NCBI GenBank assembly: GCA_028875335.1
Contig: JAPPEF010000114.1
Coordinates: 10,572-74,571, forward strand
Reading direction: 5' to 3'
DNA length: 64,000 bases
From: Gemmatimonadota bacterium
GTDB lineage: Bacteria > Latescibacterota > UBA2968 > UBA8231
Shown here: in pieces, positions 44,228 through 52,843 of the stretch
How the letters are laid out: the number at the start of each line of letters is the position of its first letter
Numbering within the stretch: position 1 is the stretch's first letter
Position numbers and translations under genes: made by a program
Notes under the pieces: model-generated
Databases searched by the model: none
What the model was told of the DNA's origin: nothing
The model's input: only the letters and a program-made list of their open reading frames with translations

Positions 44228-45826
44228 ATGCGCTTTTTCAACACGGCTGGTCCGGTCAAGGCCCAAGATCACTACCACATCCCGCCGTTGGACCGCTTGG
44301 ACCTCGACGAGGTGCTGACCCTCATCGGGCAAAAAAAGTACTTTGTGCTGCACGCGCCGCGCCAGACGGGCAAGACCTCTGCGCTGCTGGCCCTGCGCGA
44401 CCTGCTCAACGCCGGAAGCGACTACCGCTGCGTGTACGTCAACGTGGAGGCCGCCCAAGCTCTGCGCGAAGATGTGGAACAGGCCACGCAGGTCATCTTG
44501 GGCGAACTGGCTTCTCGGGCGCGCTTGACACTAGGCGACGAATTTCTGACCCAGACGTGGGCCGCCATTTTTGCCGAGTTTGGACCGGGGGCCTTGCGCG
44601 AGGCGTTGACGCGCTGGGCCGAGGCCAGCCCAGCGCCGCTAGTGCTGCTGATCGACGAAATCGATTCCTTGATTGGGGATTCGCTGTTGGCGGTGCTGCG
44701 TCAGTTGCGTGCTGGCTACGATTTGCGGCCGGAGGGCTTTCCGCAGAGCGCGGTGTTGTGCGGAGTGCGGGATGTGCGCGATTACCGGATTCAATCGACC
44801 GCCGAGAATGCGATGATCGCCGGCGGCAGCGCGTTCAACATCAAGGCCGAATCGCTACGACTGGGCGATTTCAGTGCCGAGGAGGTGCAGGATCTGTTGG
44901 CGCAACACACGGCCGAGACGGGCCAAGTGTTCACGGACGACGCGCTGGAGACGATCTGGAAACAGACCCAAGGGCAGCCGTGGCTGGTCAACGCCTTGGC
45001 CTACGAAACCTGCTTTAAGAACGAGGTTGGACGAAATCGGAGCCATCCGGTGGTAGCTGAGGCCCTCCTCGCCGCGCAAGAGCAACTCATCCTACGGCGC
45101 GAGACGCATCTGGATCAGTTAGCCGACAAGCTCAAGGAGGAGCGCGTGCGGCGCGTGGTTGAGCCGCTGCTGAGCGGCGGCGAACAACGCCACTTTGCCG
45201 ACCGCGACTTGGAGTACGTGCGAGATTTGGGTTTGATTGCTCAGGATCGTCCGTTGCGCATGGCCAATCCGATCTACGCCGAGGTAGTGCCGCGCGAACT
45301 GACGTGGGTGGTGGAAGAGGAATTTGAGCAAGAAACGACGTGGTATGTAGATGCCGAGGGCGGCTTGGACGCGGGCAAGCTGCTGTCGGCCTTCCAAGCC
45401 TTTTTCCGCCAGCACTCGGAGCACTGGGTTGAGCGATTCCAGTACAAAGAAGTGGGGCCGCAGCTTTTGCTTCAGGCGTTTTTGCAGCGCATTGTGAATA
45501 GCGGCGGGCGGATTGAGCGAGAGTATGGGTTGGGCCGAGGGCGGACGGATTTATTAATTGTATGGCCGCAGGGCGATCAGATTGTATGGCCGCAGGGCGA
45601 TCAGACGCGCAAGGTTGTGGTTGAGTGCAAAATTCTGCACAAGAGCTTGGAGCAGACGATTGCCGAGGGAGTGGAACAGACAGCGGAGTACATGGATCGC
45701 TGCGGAGCTGAAGCGGGGCATCTGGTGATTTTTGACCGGCGCGAAAACAGGCGTTGGGCCGACAAATTGTTCCATTGCTGCCGGGTAGCGGACAGCGGGA
45801 CGACGATTGAGGTGTGGGGGATGTGA
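44228..45826 (+). CDS. P-loop ATPase fused to PD-(D/E)XK nuclease
   Basis: 532 aa. Walker A A-P-R-Q-T-G-K-T (43-50), Walker B V-L-L-I-D-E-I-D (139-146) and downstream winged-helix-like sequence place it in the AAA_14/AAA-like ATPase-nuclease group often found in mobile or defence-associated settings. The C-terminal nuclease core is R-T-D441-L-L-I and V-E466-C-K468, the D...E-x-K arrangement. Between them lies a perfect 24-bp tandem duplication (45557-45604), adding eight residues (V-W-P-Q-G-D-Q-I/T twice). Related genes are multicopy in some phyla and lack a proven role. It has no partner genes; 90 bases before and about 120 after separate it from neighbours. Confidence 0.8.
   Translation: MRFFNTAGPVKAQDHYHIPPLDRLDLDEVLTLIGQKKYFVLHAPRQTGKTSALLALRDLLNAGSDYRCVYVNVEAAQALREDVEQATQVILGELASRARLTLGDEFLTQTWAAIFAEFGPGALREALTRWAEASPAPLVLLIDEIDSLIGDSLLAVLRQLRAGYDLRPEGFPQSAVLCGVRDVRDYRIQSTAENAMIAGGSAFNIKAESLRLGDFSAEEVQDLLAQHTAETGQVFTDDALETIWKQTQGQPWLVNALAYETCFKNEVGRNRSHPVVAEALLAAQEQLILRRETHLDQLADKLKEERVRRVVEPLLSGGEQRHFADRDLEYVRDLGLIAQDRPLRMANPIYAEVVPRELTWVVEEEFEQETTWYVDAEGGLDAGKLLSAFQAFFRQHSEHWVERFQYKEVGPQLLLQAFLQRIVNSGGRIEREYGLGRGRTDLLIVWPQGDQIVWPQGDQTRKVVVECKILHKSLEQTIAEGVEQTAEYMDRCGAEAGHLVIFDRRENRRWADKLFHCCRVADSGTTIEVWGM
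45557..45604 (+). repeat. 24-bp perfect tandem duplication inside the nuclease domain
   Basis: Two identical 24-base units (45557-45580, 45581-45604), in frame, encoding I-V-W-P-Q-G-D-Q twice. It lies between the Asp and E-x-K of the PD-(D/E)XK core and looks like a recent slippage event. Confidence 0.9.
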
Positions 45827-45947
45827 ACGTGCCCCGCCCCTTCCGCATCGGCTAGGGTTTTATCACATTTGTACGAAAGGGGTCCAGGGGGATAGGTGTT
45901 CAGGAGCTTGGGGCGGGCCGCCAGCAAGCGAGGGAGAACGCGGAACT

Positions 45948-48900
45948 ATGAAGAGCCACTTCGCCGTGCAGATCCTCGTCGGCCTAGTGCTGAGTTGGGC
46001 ATTGGCCGAGGCCCAGTCGGGCTATCAGATCGCCGGTGACGAAGTCGTAGTCGAGCGGGCCAGCCACTGGCAGCGGTGGTCCATTCCCACCCATCTGGCG
46101 CGCATCCACGAGGATGGCTCAGTGCAGGCGCACTCGCTGCGGACGGTCTTCAACGTCTTGGACGATCCCGGATTCAAGCGTCCGATCGTCATCAGCAAGC
46201 CCGACCCGCGCATCGGCACCATCGACAGCACCATGCAGTTTGACGTGTTTGGCGAGCCGATACGGAATACGCTCAACGAACTGGTCTTCGACTATTGGGT
46301 GCGGCCGGGGATCAGCCGGGTGGGGTCCAATCCGCGGCTCGCGGCCAACATTCTCGACGGCGACCCCACCACGTTCTGGGAGCCGGACCCGCGCGATCCC
46401 ATCGAGCAGTGGTGGATTGAGGTGGACTTGGGGCGGGTGGTGCCGGTGGAGCGGCTCAAGTTCCAGTTTGTCGATGAGTCGCTCGGGGATCCCTTCCTGC
46501 GCTTCATCATGTTGCTGTCGGACCGGCAGAGCGCGTTGCTGCACGAGCCGAACAGCCGCATCGGCTTCCAGCTCTTCATCCCGCAAGACGCGCCCAATAC
46601 CACGCAGCGCGAATACATCTTCGAGAGCGAGCACACCAGCCCCGAACTGTCCCCGGCCACTGGCGTGGTTAGCGACAAGAAGCTCGTGGAGAGCTTGTAC
46701 CGGTCGCCTGAGTGGACTGGGCGGAAGATCGAGACGATCCGCATCGTCATCACGGATACGCGCGGCGGGCGGGCCGGACAGATTGATCAAGAAGCGTGGG
46801 AGGCTCTGCCGGAAGCAGAGCGCGGGGATATCGTCTATTTTGCGCGCGACGTGGCCGGCCGCGAGGAGCCGGTGGACGAGGCTACCTATCAGGCCCTGGA
46901 AGAGCAGCGCCAGGGGCGACGGGATTACTACCGCCGTGAGCTACCGCGCCTAGCCGAGGTCGAAGCGCACGGCTGGGGCGACAACTTGGCTATCAACCTG
47001 ATTGAAAACGGCGGCTCGTACGTGTTGACGACCGATGGGACCAATACGCTGCTTGCGTTCGACGGCGACGCCGGCACTGGATTCTCACACCAGATCCGCA
47101 ACCCGAAAAATCCCACTGCCAACGTACTGACCATAGATATGGGGGGCATTGTGCGCTTGGCTCAGACCCGCTTAGTGGGCAGCAGCCGGGGCTACATCAT
47201 GCGCGCCTCTACGGGCGAGCGCGACGCTCAGGGCAATCTCAAGTGGCAGCGCATCAACCCGGAGGAACGCGAGCGCAATGTGTTCACCGGCAACTTTCGC
47301 GACATCGCCGACATTCAAAACCCGCCAGTTTTGACTCGCTTCCTCGACTTGGTCACCCTCGGCCACGTGCCCCCGGGATTTAGGGCCACCGGCCCGGGCG
47401 GCACCGGCCACATGAATCAGTTCTGGTCGTATCATCACGAGTTCATGCTGCTCGCCGAGGGGCCGCCGGCCGAGGTGGTGTTGGAATCGGATCTGATCGA
47501 ACTGCCGGGGTTGGTGGCCTTGGGTGAGGTTCACTGGGAGGCGAGCACGCCCCCGGGTACAGATGTGGAGATCCGCACTCGCACCGGCGACCAGCTTTTG
47601 CAGCAGATCCGCTATTTCGACAAAACTGGCAACCAGAAGACCGCGGACGAGTACAGGACGCTGGCCGGCTTTCTAAAGGGGCCTTCGGACACGACCGTGG
47701 TGGTGGGGCCGGGTTGGAGTCCGTGGAGTCAGCGCTACTTACGGCCTGGGGACTTGGCTACTTCGCCGGGCCTGCGGCGCTTCATGCAGATCCAAGCGCG
47801 CCTCAAAAGCAGCGGCGAAAATGCGGCGTCCCTGCATCGCATTGCGGTCGCGTTCCACCAGCCAGTGGCCCAGCACCTGCGGGCCGAGGTGTGGCCGACC
47901 ACTGCTGAAGCCGGGGTACTCGACACCTTTGCGCTCTACGTACAGCCCAACTTTTTGCAGCAGCCGGCCAATGTGCGCAGCCCGGGTTTCGACCAATTGC
48001 TCTTGCACGCGGAGCCGTCGTTTGCGCTGAAGTTCGTCGATGCGGCTATGGGTACCGAGGCCGAGTTGTTGGCTGGAACGCCGCTCCAGTGGGACGACGA
48101 GCTGAGGGTACACGCCGAGGGCGACTCGCTGTGGTTGGAATTCCCGCAGATTGTGCAGGGCGCGCCGGACGATGTGCTCACGCCCGTGTACTACCGGTCG
48201 GTTCTGCCCGGCGACGAGGTGCCCACTGGCTTGGATCGCAACCTGTTGACCTTTACCTCGCACAGTCTCTTGCCGGATGCCGAGCGGGGCGCAGTGCGCT
48301 ACTTTCAGCGGCTGGCCAACGGCAGCTTGGCCGAAGTAGATGCCGCGGCCTACGAAGCACTCAGCGCGGACGAGCAGGGGCCGGTACGCTACTTCCGCAA
48401 GGTGGTCGGGTTGGGCGATCAGGTGCCGTTTGACGCGGCTGGCGACAGCCTCGACGAGCGGAGCTACGGTCGGCTGGGCAGTCAGCGGGGTTGGATAGTG
48501 GGTCGCGGTCGGCTGCTGCGCGTGCGCTTTGCCGGGCGAGTGTACCTGCAAGGGACGAGGATGCAGGTCGCCGTGCGGCATAGTCAGCCCGCGACGCCTT
48601 GGCAGGTGGCCGACGGGGGCGACGCGACCGCTCTGAGTCCTTCCAAGAGCCTGTCGATTGGCGCGCAGGGGGCGCAGGCTACCATCGACGATATTGCCAT
48701 TGCGCCCAATCCGTTTACCCCCAATGGCGACGGGATCAACGAGACTGCGGAGATCGGCTTTTCCCTATTCCGCGTGCAGGCTGCGCGGCCGTTGACCGTC
48801 CACCTGTACACGCTGGCCGGACGGCAGGTGCGGAAGCTAACGGGGCTGGCGACCGGTGGGCCGCAACAGTTTAGGTGGGACGGAAAGGACGAGGCTGGGC

Positions 48901-49004
48901 AGGTGGTGCCGCCGGGGTTGTACTTGTGTCAGATTACAGTAGAAGCGGATGCAGCAGGGGTCGGAGGGACGACCCGCACTCGCCTTATAGCCGTAGCTTA
49001 TTAA
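45948..49004 (+). CDS. Long discoidin-domain surface protein with FlgD-type C-terminal tail (Q3)
   Basis: 1018 aa from the ATG at 45948, behind a GAGGGAG site; signal peptide about 1-22 (to A-E-A-Q). Discoidin-like sequence begins near residue 120 (I-L-D-G-D-P-T-T-F-W-E-P-D, then I-E-V-D-L-G-R-V-V-P-V-E-R-L-K-F). A short repeated element D-x-x-A-[WY]-x-A-L...G-x-x-x-Y-[FY]-x-R occurs at about residues 280-302, 310-332 and 798-820, with a half copy L-P-D-A-E-R-G-A-V-R-Y-F before the last. A W-S-P-W-S segment and a P-x-x-R-x-x-Q-I block are shared with the other Q proteins. The tail has F-T-P-N-G-D-G-I-N-E, Y-T-L-A-G-R and R-W-D-G-K-D-E-A-G, ending -LIAVAY. P4 follows it. Confidence 0.8.
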   Translation: MKSHFAVQILVGLVLSWALAEAQSGYQIAGDEVVVERASHWQRWSIPTHLARIHEDGSVQAHSLRTVFNVLDDPGFKRPIVISKPDPRIGTIDSTMQFDVFGEPIRNTLNELVFDYWVRPGISRVGSNPRLAANILDGDPTTFWEPDPRDPIEQWWIEVDLGRVVPVERLKFQFVDESLGDPFLRFIMLLSDRQSALLHEPNSRIGFQLFIPQDAPNTTQREYIFESEHTSPELSPATGVVSDKKLVESLYRSPEWTGRKIETIRIVITDTRGGRAGQIDQEAWEALPEAERGDIVYFARDVAGREEPVDEATYQALEEQRQGRRDYYRRELPRLAEVEAHGWGDNLAINLIENGGSYVLTTDGTNTLLAFDGDAGTGFSHQIRNPKNPTANVLTIDMGGIVRLAQTRLVGSSRGYIMRASTGERDAQGNLKWQRINPEERERNVFTGNFRDIADIQNPPVLTRFLDLVTLGHVPPGFRATGPGGTGHMNQFWSYHHEFMLLAEGPPAEVVLESDLIELPGLVALGEVHWEASTPPGTDVEIRTRTGDQLLQQIRYFDKTGNQKTADEYRTLAGFLKGPSDTTVVVGPGWSPWSQRYLRPGDLATSPGLRRFMQIQARLKSSGENAASLHRIAVAFHQPVAQHLRAEVWPTTAEAGVLDTFALYVQPNFLQQPANVRSPGFDQLLLHAEPSFALKFVDAAMGTEAELLAGTPLQWDDELRVHAEGDSLWLEFPQIVQGAPDDVLTPVYYRSVLPGDEVPTGLDRNLLTFTSHSLLPDAERGAVRYFQRLANGSLAEVDAAAYEALSADEQGPVRYFRKVVGLGDQVPFDAAGDSLDERSYGRLGSQRGWIVGRGRLLRVRFAGRVYLQGTRMQVAVRHSQPATPWQVADGGDATALSPSKSLSIGAQGAQATIDDIAIAPNPFTPNGDGINETAEIGFSLFRVQAARPLTVHLYTLAGRQVRKLTGLATGGPQQFRWDGKDEAGQVVPPGLYLCQITVEADAAGVGGTTRTRLIAVAY

Positions 49005-49110
49005 CTGACGTTACGCAGTAAGTGGCCGGTGGTTGGTTTTCGGCCCGATTCCCGCTGTAGGGGGCGGTTTGAAACCGCCCCCTACCCGGGTGCGTAACGT
49101 AAGATATTAA
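49005..49110. repeat. TTACGCA-end element with palindrome, flanked by TATTAA
   Basis: The most complete family-B copy with the palindrome: left end CTGACGTTACGCA, the 32-base block shared with 30609-30640, the 29-bp palindrome at 49057-49085, and right end TGCGTAACGT (49091-49100). TATTAA flanks it (48999-49004, including Q3's stop, and 49105-49110). Confidence 0.75.
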
Positions 49111-49132
49111 GGCATTGCAAAGGGAGGTTATC

Positions 49133-51796
49133 TTGAGACCAAAGACCGGTATTTATTGCGGTCTCCTAATGTTGTGGAGCGCGGTCGGTGCGCCGGCTGT
49201 TGCGCAGGGCCAGTACGGGACGCGCTTGGGCTTGCAGCTCGACGATCAGACTAGCCTCGCGCCCCAAGGCCCCGGAGTGGCCCTGAACGCGCTCGACCCG
49301 GCCGTGCGCCGCTGGTACGTGCCGCAGGAGCTGTACAGCGAGTACCATTGGCGGCAGTGGGAATACACCAACTACGCGCGCAATCCTTATGAGCGCTATG
49401 TGGAAACGACTTTGGAGGGCGATTACTTCTACGATCTGTACGGCAATTTCCTCACGCGCGGCTGGCTGATTTTCAACAACTCGCAGAGCAAGCCCCAGCA
49501 GTTCGGCAACGTGCTGTTTAAGTCCTCCCGCTTCCAGAGCTGGTTTTCCGAAGTCGTGGTGGCGCAAGACAACAAGGGCCAATACTTCTATACCTTGACG
49601 GCGAGCAGCCGCCTGCGCTCGGTGCTGTCGCCGATGGTGTTTGCCAAGGCCCGCATGGACGGCGTGCAGTTCGATCTGGCTACCGACCGCTACGAAGCGA
49701 CCTTTTTGTTTTCGCGGCTGAGCAACCCCGGTGGTGGCTCGACTGGGGACCGCGAGGTATTGCGGACGAACAACACCATCTTGGCGGGCGGGCGGTTGGG
49801 GGCCCAGCTCGGCGACTTTGCCGAAGTCGCGCTGCACACGGCCAATGCCCACCAGTCGCACACCTTGCTCGACAAGCAGGCCGGCAATCCCTTCGCTGGC
49901 TCGCTGACCATCGGGCAGAACAAAACCATCTCGCTCGTCAAGCTCGTGTTGCGCGACGACTCGCCCGAAGACGGCGTGGGCGGCGCGGCGTTTTTCCCCG
50001 ATGCGTCGGACGTGCAGATTACCTATCGCGATGGCTCGGAGGAATCGGGCAAGGCCATTGGCTTTGAGCCGATTATCGAGGGCGGCTTCTTGCAGCAGGG
50101 CTTTGTCGCCGCTAACGGGCCAGAGGAGATGCGGCTGGTGTACGATTTTGACAGTCCAGACTTTGTTGATCGGGCCCGTTTTGCCAAGGACGAAATCGCT
50201 AAGGTCGAATTCCTGCTGACGCTGGGCAATGACTATCAGGTCTGGATGACTTCGGACCGCCAGATCAATCTCGACGGCCAAGAGGTCTTGCTGCTCGTCG
50301 CACAGGCCGAGGGCAATGTCCAGGACATCACCAACTTGCAGACCATCCGCTTTGAATACGGCCTGCCGACGGCGACCCACATCTTTGGCGGCAGCGTCGA
50401 GTTGCAAGACCTACGGGGCTTCGACTTATACGGCGAGTACGATTTGAGTTGGAGCTATCGGAAGTACCCCAACGTGCTCACGGAAACCCACGAGGCGTTT
50501 TCTGGGATTGGTGGCCGGCGCTCGGCACCTGCTTGGATGGTCAACGTGTCCAAGAAGGCCGCTCCCTACTTTGCCTTTGGCGAGTTTTACAGCATGGACC
50601 CGCGCTACAATACTCAGACCTTTATCACCTCAGGCACTGGGGACTTCGACTACGACAACGAGCGCGGCTTGGTCGATTTGGTCGATGACAACGACGATCA
50701 GGACAAATTCCCGGACAACGTGCGCTTCGACTTTCTCAGCGGCGATCAGCAGGTCTTTCCGGGCTGGGATCAAAACAACGACTTCGTGCCCGACTTCAAC
50801 CAAAACGACACGTTCGTGCGCTCGAATACCGAGCCGGACTACGAGGAGGCTTTTCTGCGGTTTTACGTCGATCGGCCCGAGTTTCTCTTTGGCGTCGATA
50901 TGAACAACAACTTTTGGGTCGATCAATACGAAAACGACGAGGAGCCGGATTATCCGTATCGCCGGGATCACCGGGGATTCAACGTCCACCTCGGGGCCGA
51001 CATCACGCCGCGGGCGCGCTTGGTGGTGGGCGCGCTGCGCGAGGGGCTGATTTCCTCGGCGCGCAAAAACGAGAGCAACTACCTGATGTTCACCTACGAG
51101 CGCGATGCGCCGAGGCTGGGTCGCTTCCGGGTATTTGAGATGAGCAAGTTGGTCAAAGACGACATTCCCAACCCGTTGTTGCAGTGGGCACCGGACAATA
51201 CACTGCGCGGCGGCGAGTTGACCAAGGTCGAGGACCCGCTGTTGGCGCGCGACACTTGGGCCAACCAGCTCTTTGTCGGCCACAATCTACAGGTGGCGGC
51301 ACTCTTTCTGACCACCAAGATGCACTGGCTCCACTTTCACCAGCAAATGGAAAAGGCCCAGCGGGAGCAATACGGCTTGGCACCTTCTGACTTCTTCTTC
51401 GGCCTGATCAATAAAGCGAGCTATCGCTTACAGCTCGGGGCGTGGTCGCTGGAGCCGCGCTGGAAGAGCGAGTTCCGCAAGCAGAGCCGCAGCTTGCTGT
51501 CGCTCAACAGCCACACCAGCCTGATGGAGCTGTTTTCGGGCTTGGTGGAGACGCAGGTCTTGCAGGTGACCAAACTCCAGGCCGGCGTGGAGTACGCGAT
51601 CTTCAACGATTTCGACGCCGACGCCAATGACTTCGACGCGGTGACCGTAGCCGTTCAATTCAGCAATGAATCTAACTACCTCGGCTACAAGCTCCGCGCT
51701 TTGACTGGCATGAAGGTAGAGCGCAAGCAGTTCACTGGGCAGAAGGCGCGGACGACCAACGAATCCTTTGTGACGATTTACGCGGGGCTGAATTAG
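49133..51796 (+). CDS. Large putative outer-membrane protein with Asp-rich cassette (P4)
   Basis: 887 aa. TTG at 49133 is preferred because it stands six bases after GGGAGG and opens a signal peptide (to V-A-Q); an in-frame TTG at 49115 precedes the ribosome site and is less likely. Together with P5 it forms a subgroup with L-D-P-A-[VM]-R-R-W-[YF]-V-P-Q, W-R-Q-W-E-Y-T-N and G-D-Y-F-Y-D-L-Y-G-N near the N-terminus. Shared family blocks: R-D-D-S-P-E-D-G-V-G-G-A-A-F-F-P-D-A, V-Q-D-I-T-N...F-E-Y-G-L-P-T-A and the cassette at about 517-616 (V-D-D-N-D-D-Q-D-K-F-P-D, then D-M-N-N-N-F-W-V-D). The C-terminal strand-rich part ends V-T-I-Y-A-G-L-N. It lies directly downstream of Q3. Confidence 0.7.
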   Translation: MRPKTGIYCGLLMLWSAVGAPAVAQGQYGTRLGLQLDDQTSLAPQGPGVALNALDPAVRRWYVPQELYSEYHWRQWEYTNYARNPYERYVETTLEGDYFYDLYGNFLTRGWLIFNNSQSKPQQFGNVLFKSSRFQSWFSEVVVAQDNKGQYFYTLTASSRLRSVLSPMVFAKARMDGVQFDLATDRYEATFLFSRLSNPGGGSTGDREVLRTNNTILAGGRLGAQLGDFAEVALHTANAHQSHTLLDKQAGNPFAGSLTIGQNKTISLVKLVLRDDSPEDGVGGAAFFPDASDVQITYRDGSEESGKAIGFEPIIEGGFLQQGFVAANGPEEMRLVYDFDSPDFVDRARFAKDEIAKVEFLLTLGNDYQVWMTSDRQINLDGQEVLLLVAQAEGNVQDITNLQTIRFEYGLPTATHIFGGSVELQDLRGFDLYGEYDLSWSYRKYPNVLTETHEAFSGIGGRRSAPAWMVNVSKKAAPYFAFGEFYSMDPRYNTQTFITSGTGDFDYDNERGLVDLVDDNDDQDKFPDNVRFDFLSGDQQVFPGWDQNNDFVPDFNQNDTFVRSNTEPDYEEAFLRFYVDRPEFLFGVDMNNNFWVDQYENDEEPDYPYRRDHRGFNVHLGADITPRARLVVGALREGLISSARKNESNYLMFTYERDAPRLGRFRVFEMSKLVKDDIPNPLLQWAPDNTLRGGELTKVEDPLLARDTWANQLFVGHNLQVAALFLTTKMHWLHFHQQMEKAQREQYGLAPSDFFFGLINKASYRLQLGAWSLEPRWKSEFRKQSRSLLSLNSHTSLMELFSGLVETQVLQVTKLQAGVEYAIFNDFDADANDFDAVTVAVQFSNESNYLGYKLRALTGMKVERKQFTGQKARTTNESFVTIYAGLN

Positions 51797-52843
51797 ATGC
51801 GCCGGCTAGCCATATTGGCCCGGCGACCGTGGGTGGTCCTGATCGCGCTCAGTATTGGTCTCCATGCGTGCGATAGTAGATCAAAAGGGGAGCAGCACTA
51901 CTGGGCGGGGCACGCATACCAAGAGCAGGGCATGACGGCCAACGCCCTGCGCGAGTACCGGAGCGCGGTCGCGGCAGGAGTCGATTCTCCCGCCGCCTAT
52001 TACGCGCTCGGCGCGCTCTACGGCGAAAAGGACGAACACGGCAAGGCCATTGCCGCGTACCGCGAGTTGTTGGCGCGCTGGCCCGGAGAAAGTCGAGCGC
52101 AGGAGTTGCTGGCGGCTCGCTATGTAGCTGCCGGGCAGCCTATCGCCGCTGTCGGTCTCTACCGGACCCTGATCGACCAAGGGGGTGATCCTGCCGCGTT
52201 GCTCGGTCGTTTAGGCGACGCGCAGGGCCTGAGCGGCGACTTGCAAAGTGCGGCCCAATCCTACGGCGATTTGCTGGTGCTGCGTCCCGACAGCAGCCGG
52301 GCCCGGTATCAGCTAGCGCGCATTTACGCGGCCGAAGGCCGGGCCGAACCAGCGATTGCGGCCTACGTCGAGTTGTTGGCGCAAAAGACTTATGCGCGGC
52401 AAGCGGCCTTGGGGCTGGCGGATTTCCTCATTGAGATGGACCGCCGCAGCGGCGAGTTGGGTAGCGCTAGGGCAGAGGGCTGGTGGCGGCAGCAAGGGCT
52501 GGTCGGGGAGGAAGCCATGCAAAAGGCGGAAGCACTGCTTGAGGCCGCGTTAGGAGAAAATCCCGGTTCAAGCGCCGATTTGTGGGGGCTGGGCAAGCTG
52601 CGCTTCTGGCAGGGGCGCTACCGCGAGGCCCTCACTTGCGTCGCAAGGCTGGCCGAGACCACCCCGGATGACTACCGGGTGCATTTCTTTCTGAGCAAGC
52701 TCTACGGACTGCTGGGTGAGGAAGAGGCCGCACGGGAAGCGTTTGCCCAGTACCAGCGCCAAGAGCAGCGCGCCAAAGTAGCCGCGCGCGTGCAAACCGA
52801 GCGAGACGTGTTGCTGAAACAATTGTCGGGGGAAATACCATGA
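51797..52843 (+). CDS. TPR lipoprotein
   Basis: 348 aa, starting on the base after P4's stop. Lipoprotein signal with L-H-A-C (C25). It consists of TPR units (G-H-A-Y-Q-E-Q-G-M-T-A-N-A-L-R-E-Y, then Y-A-L-G-A-L-Y-G-E-K-D-E-H-G-K-A-I-A-A-Y, then L-G-R-L-G-D-A-Q-G, then G-K-L-R-F-W-Q-G-R-Y-R-E-A-L), probably eight or more. Lipid-anchored TPR proteins often act as outer-membrane assembly or docking factors, for example PilF/BamD/PorW-like proteins. In type IX secretion systems a TPR lipoprotein (PorW/SprE) is essential; a comparable role here is only suggested by position between P4 and Q4. It overlaps Q4 by four bases (ATGA). Confidence 0.8.
   Translation: MRRLAILARRPWVVLIALSIGLHACDSRSKGEQHYWAGHAYQEQGMTANALREYRSAVAAGVDSPAAYYALGALYGEKDEHGKAIAAYRELLARWPGESRAQELLAARYVAAGQPIAAVGLYRTLIDQGGDPAALLGRLGDAQGLSGDLQSAAQSYGDLLVLRPDSSRARYQLARIYAAEGRAEPAIAAYVELLAQKTYARQAALGLADFLIEMDRRSGELGSARAEGWWRQQGLVGEEAMQKAEALLEAALGENPGSSADLWGLGKLRFWQGRYREALTCVARLAETTPDDYRVHFFLSKLYGLLGEEEAAREAFAQYQRQEQRAKVAARVQTERDVLLKQLSGEIP

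Noticed and set aside
44011..45018. Open frame overlapping the start of the ATPase gene in another frame
   Set aside because: It runs from the PPIase gene through the Walker A region in a frame with no domain; the ATPase frame has intact motifs.
6473..49110. CRISPR-like repeats
   Set aside because: The repeats are dispersed singly between genes with variable contents and no regular spacers or cas genes.
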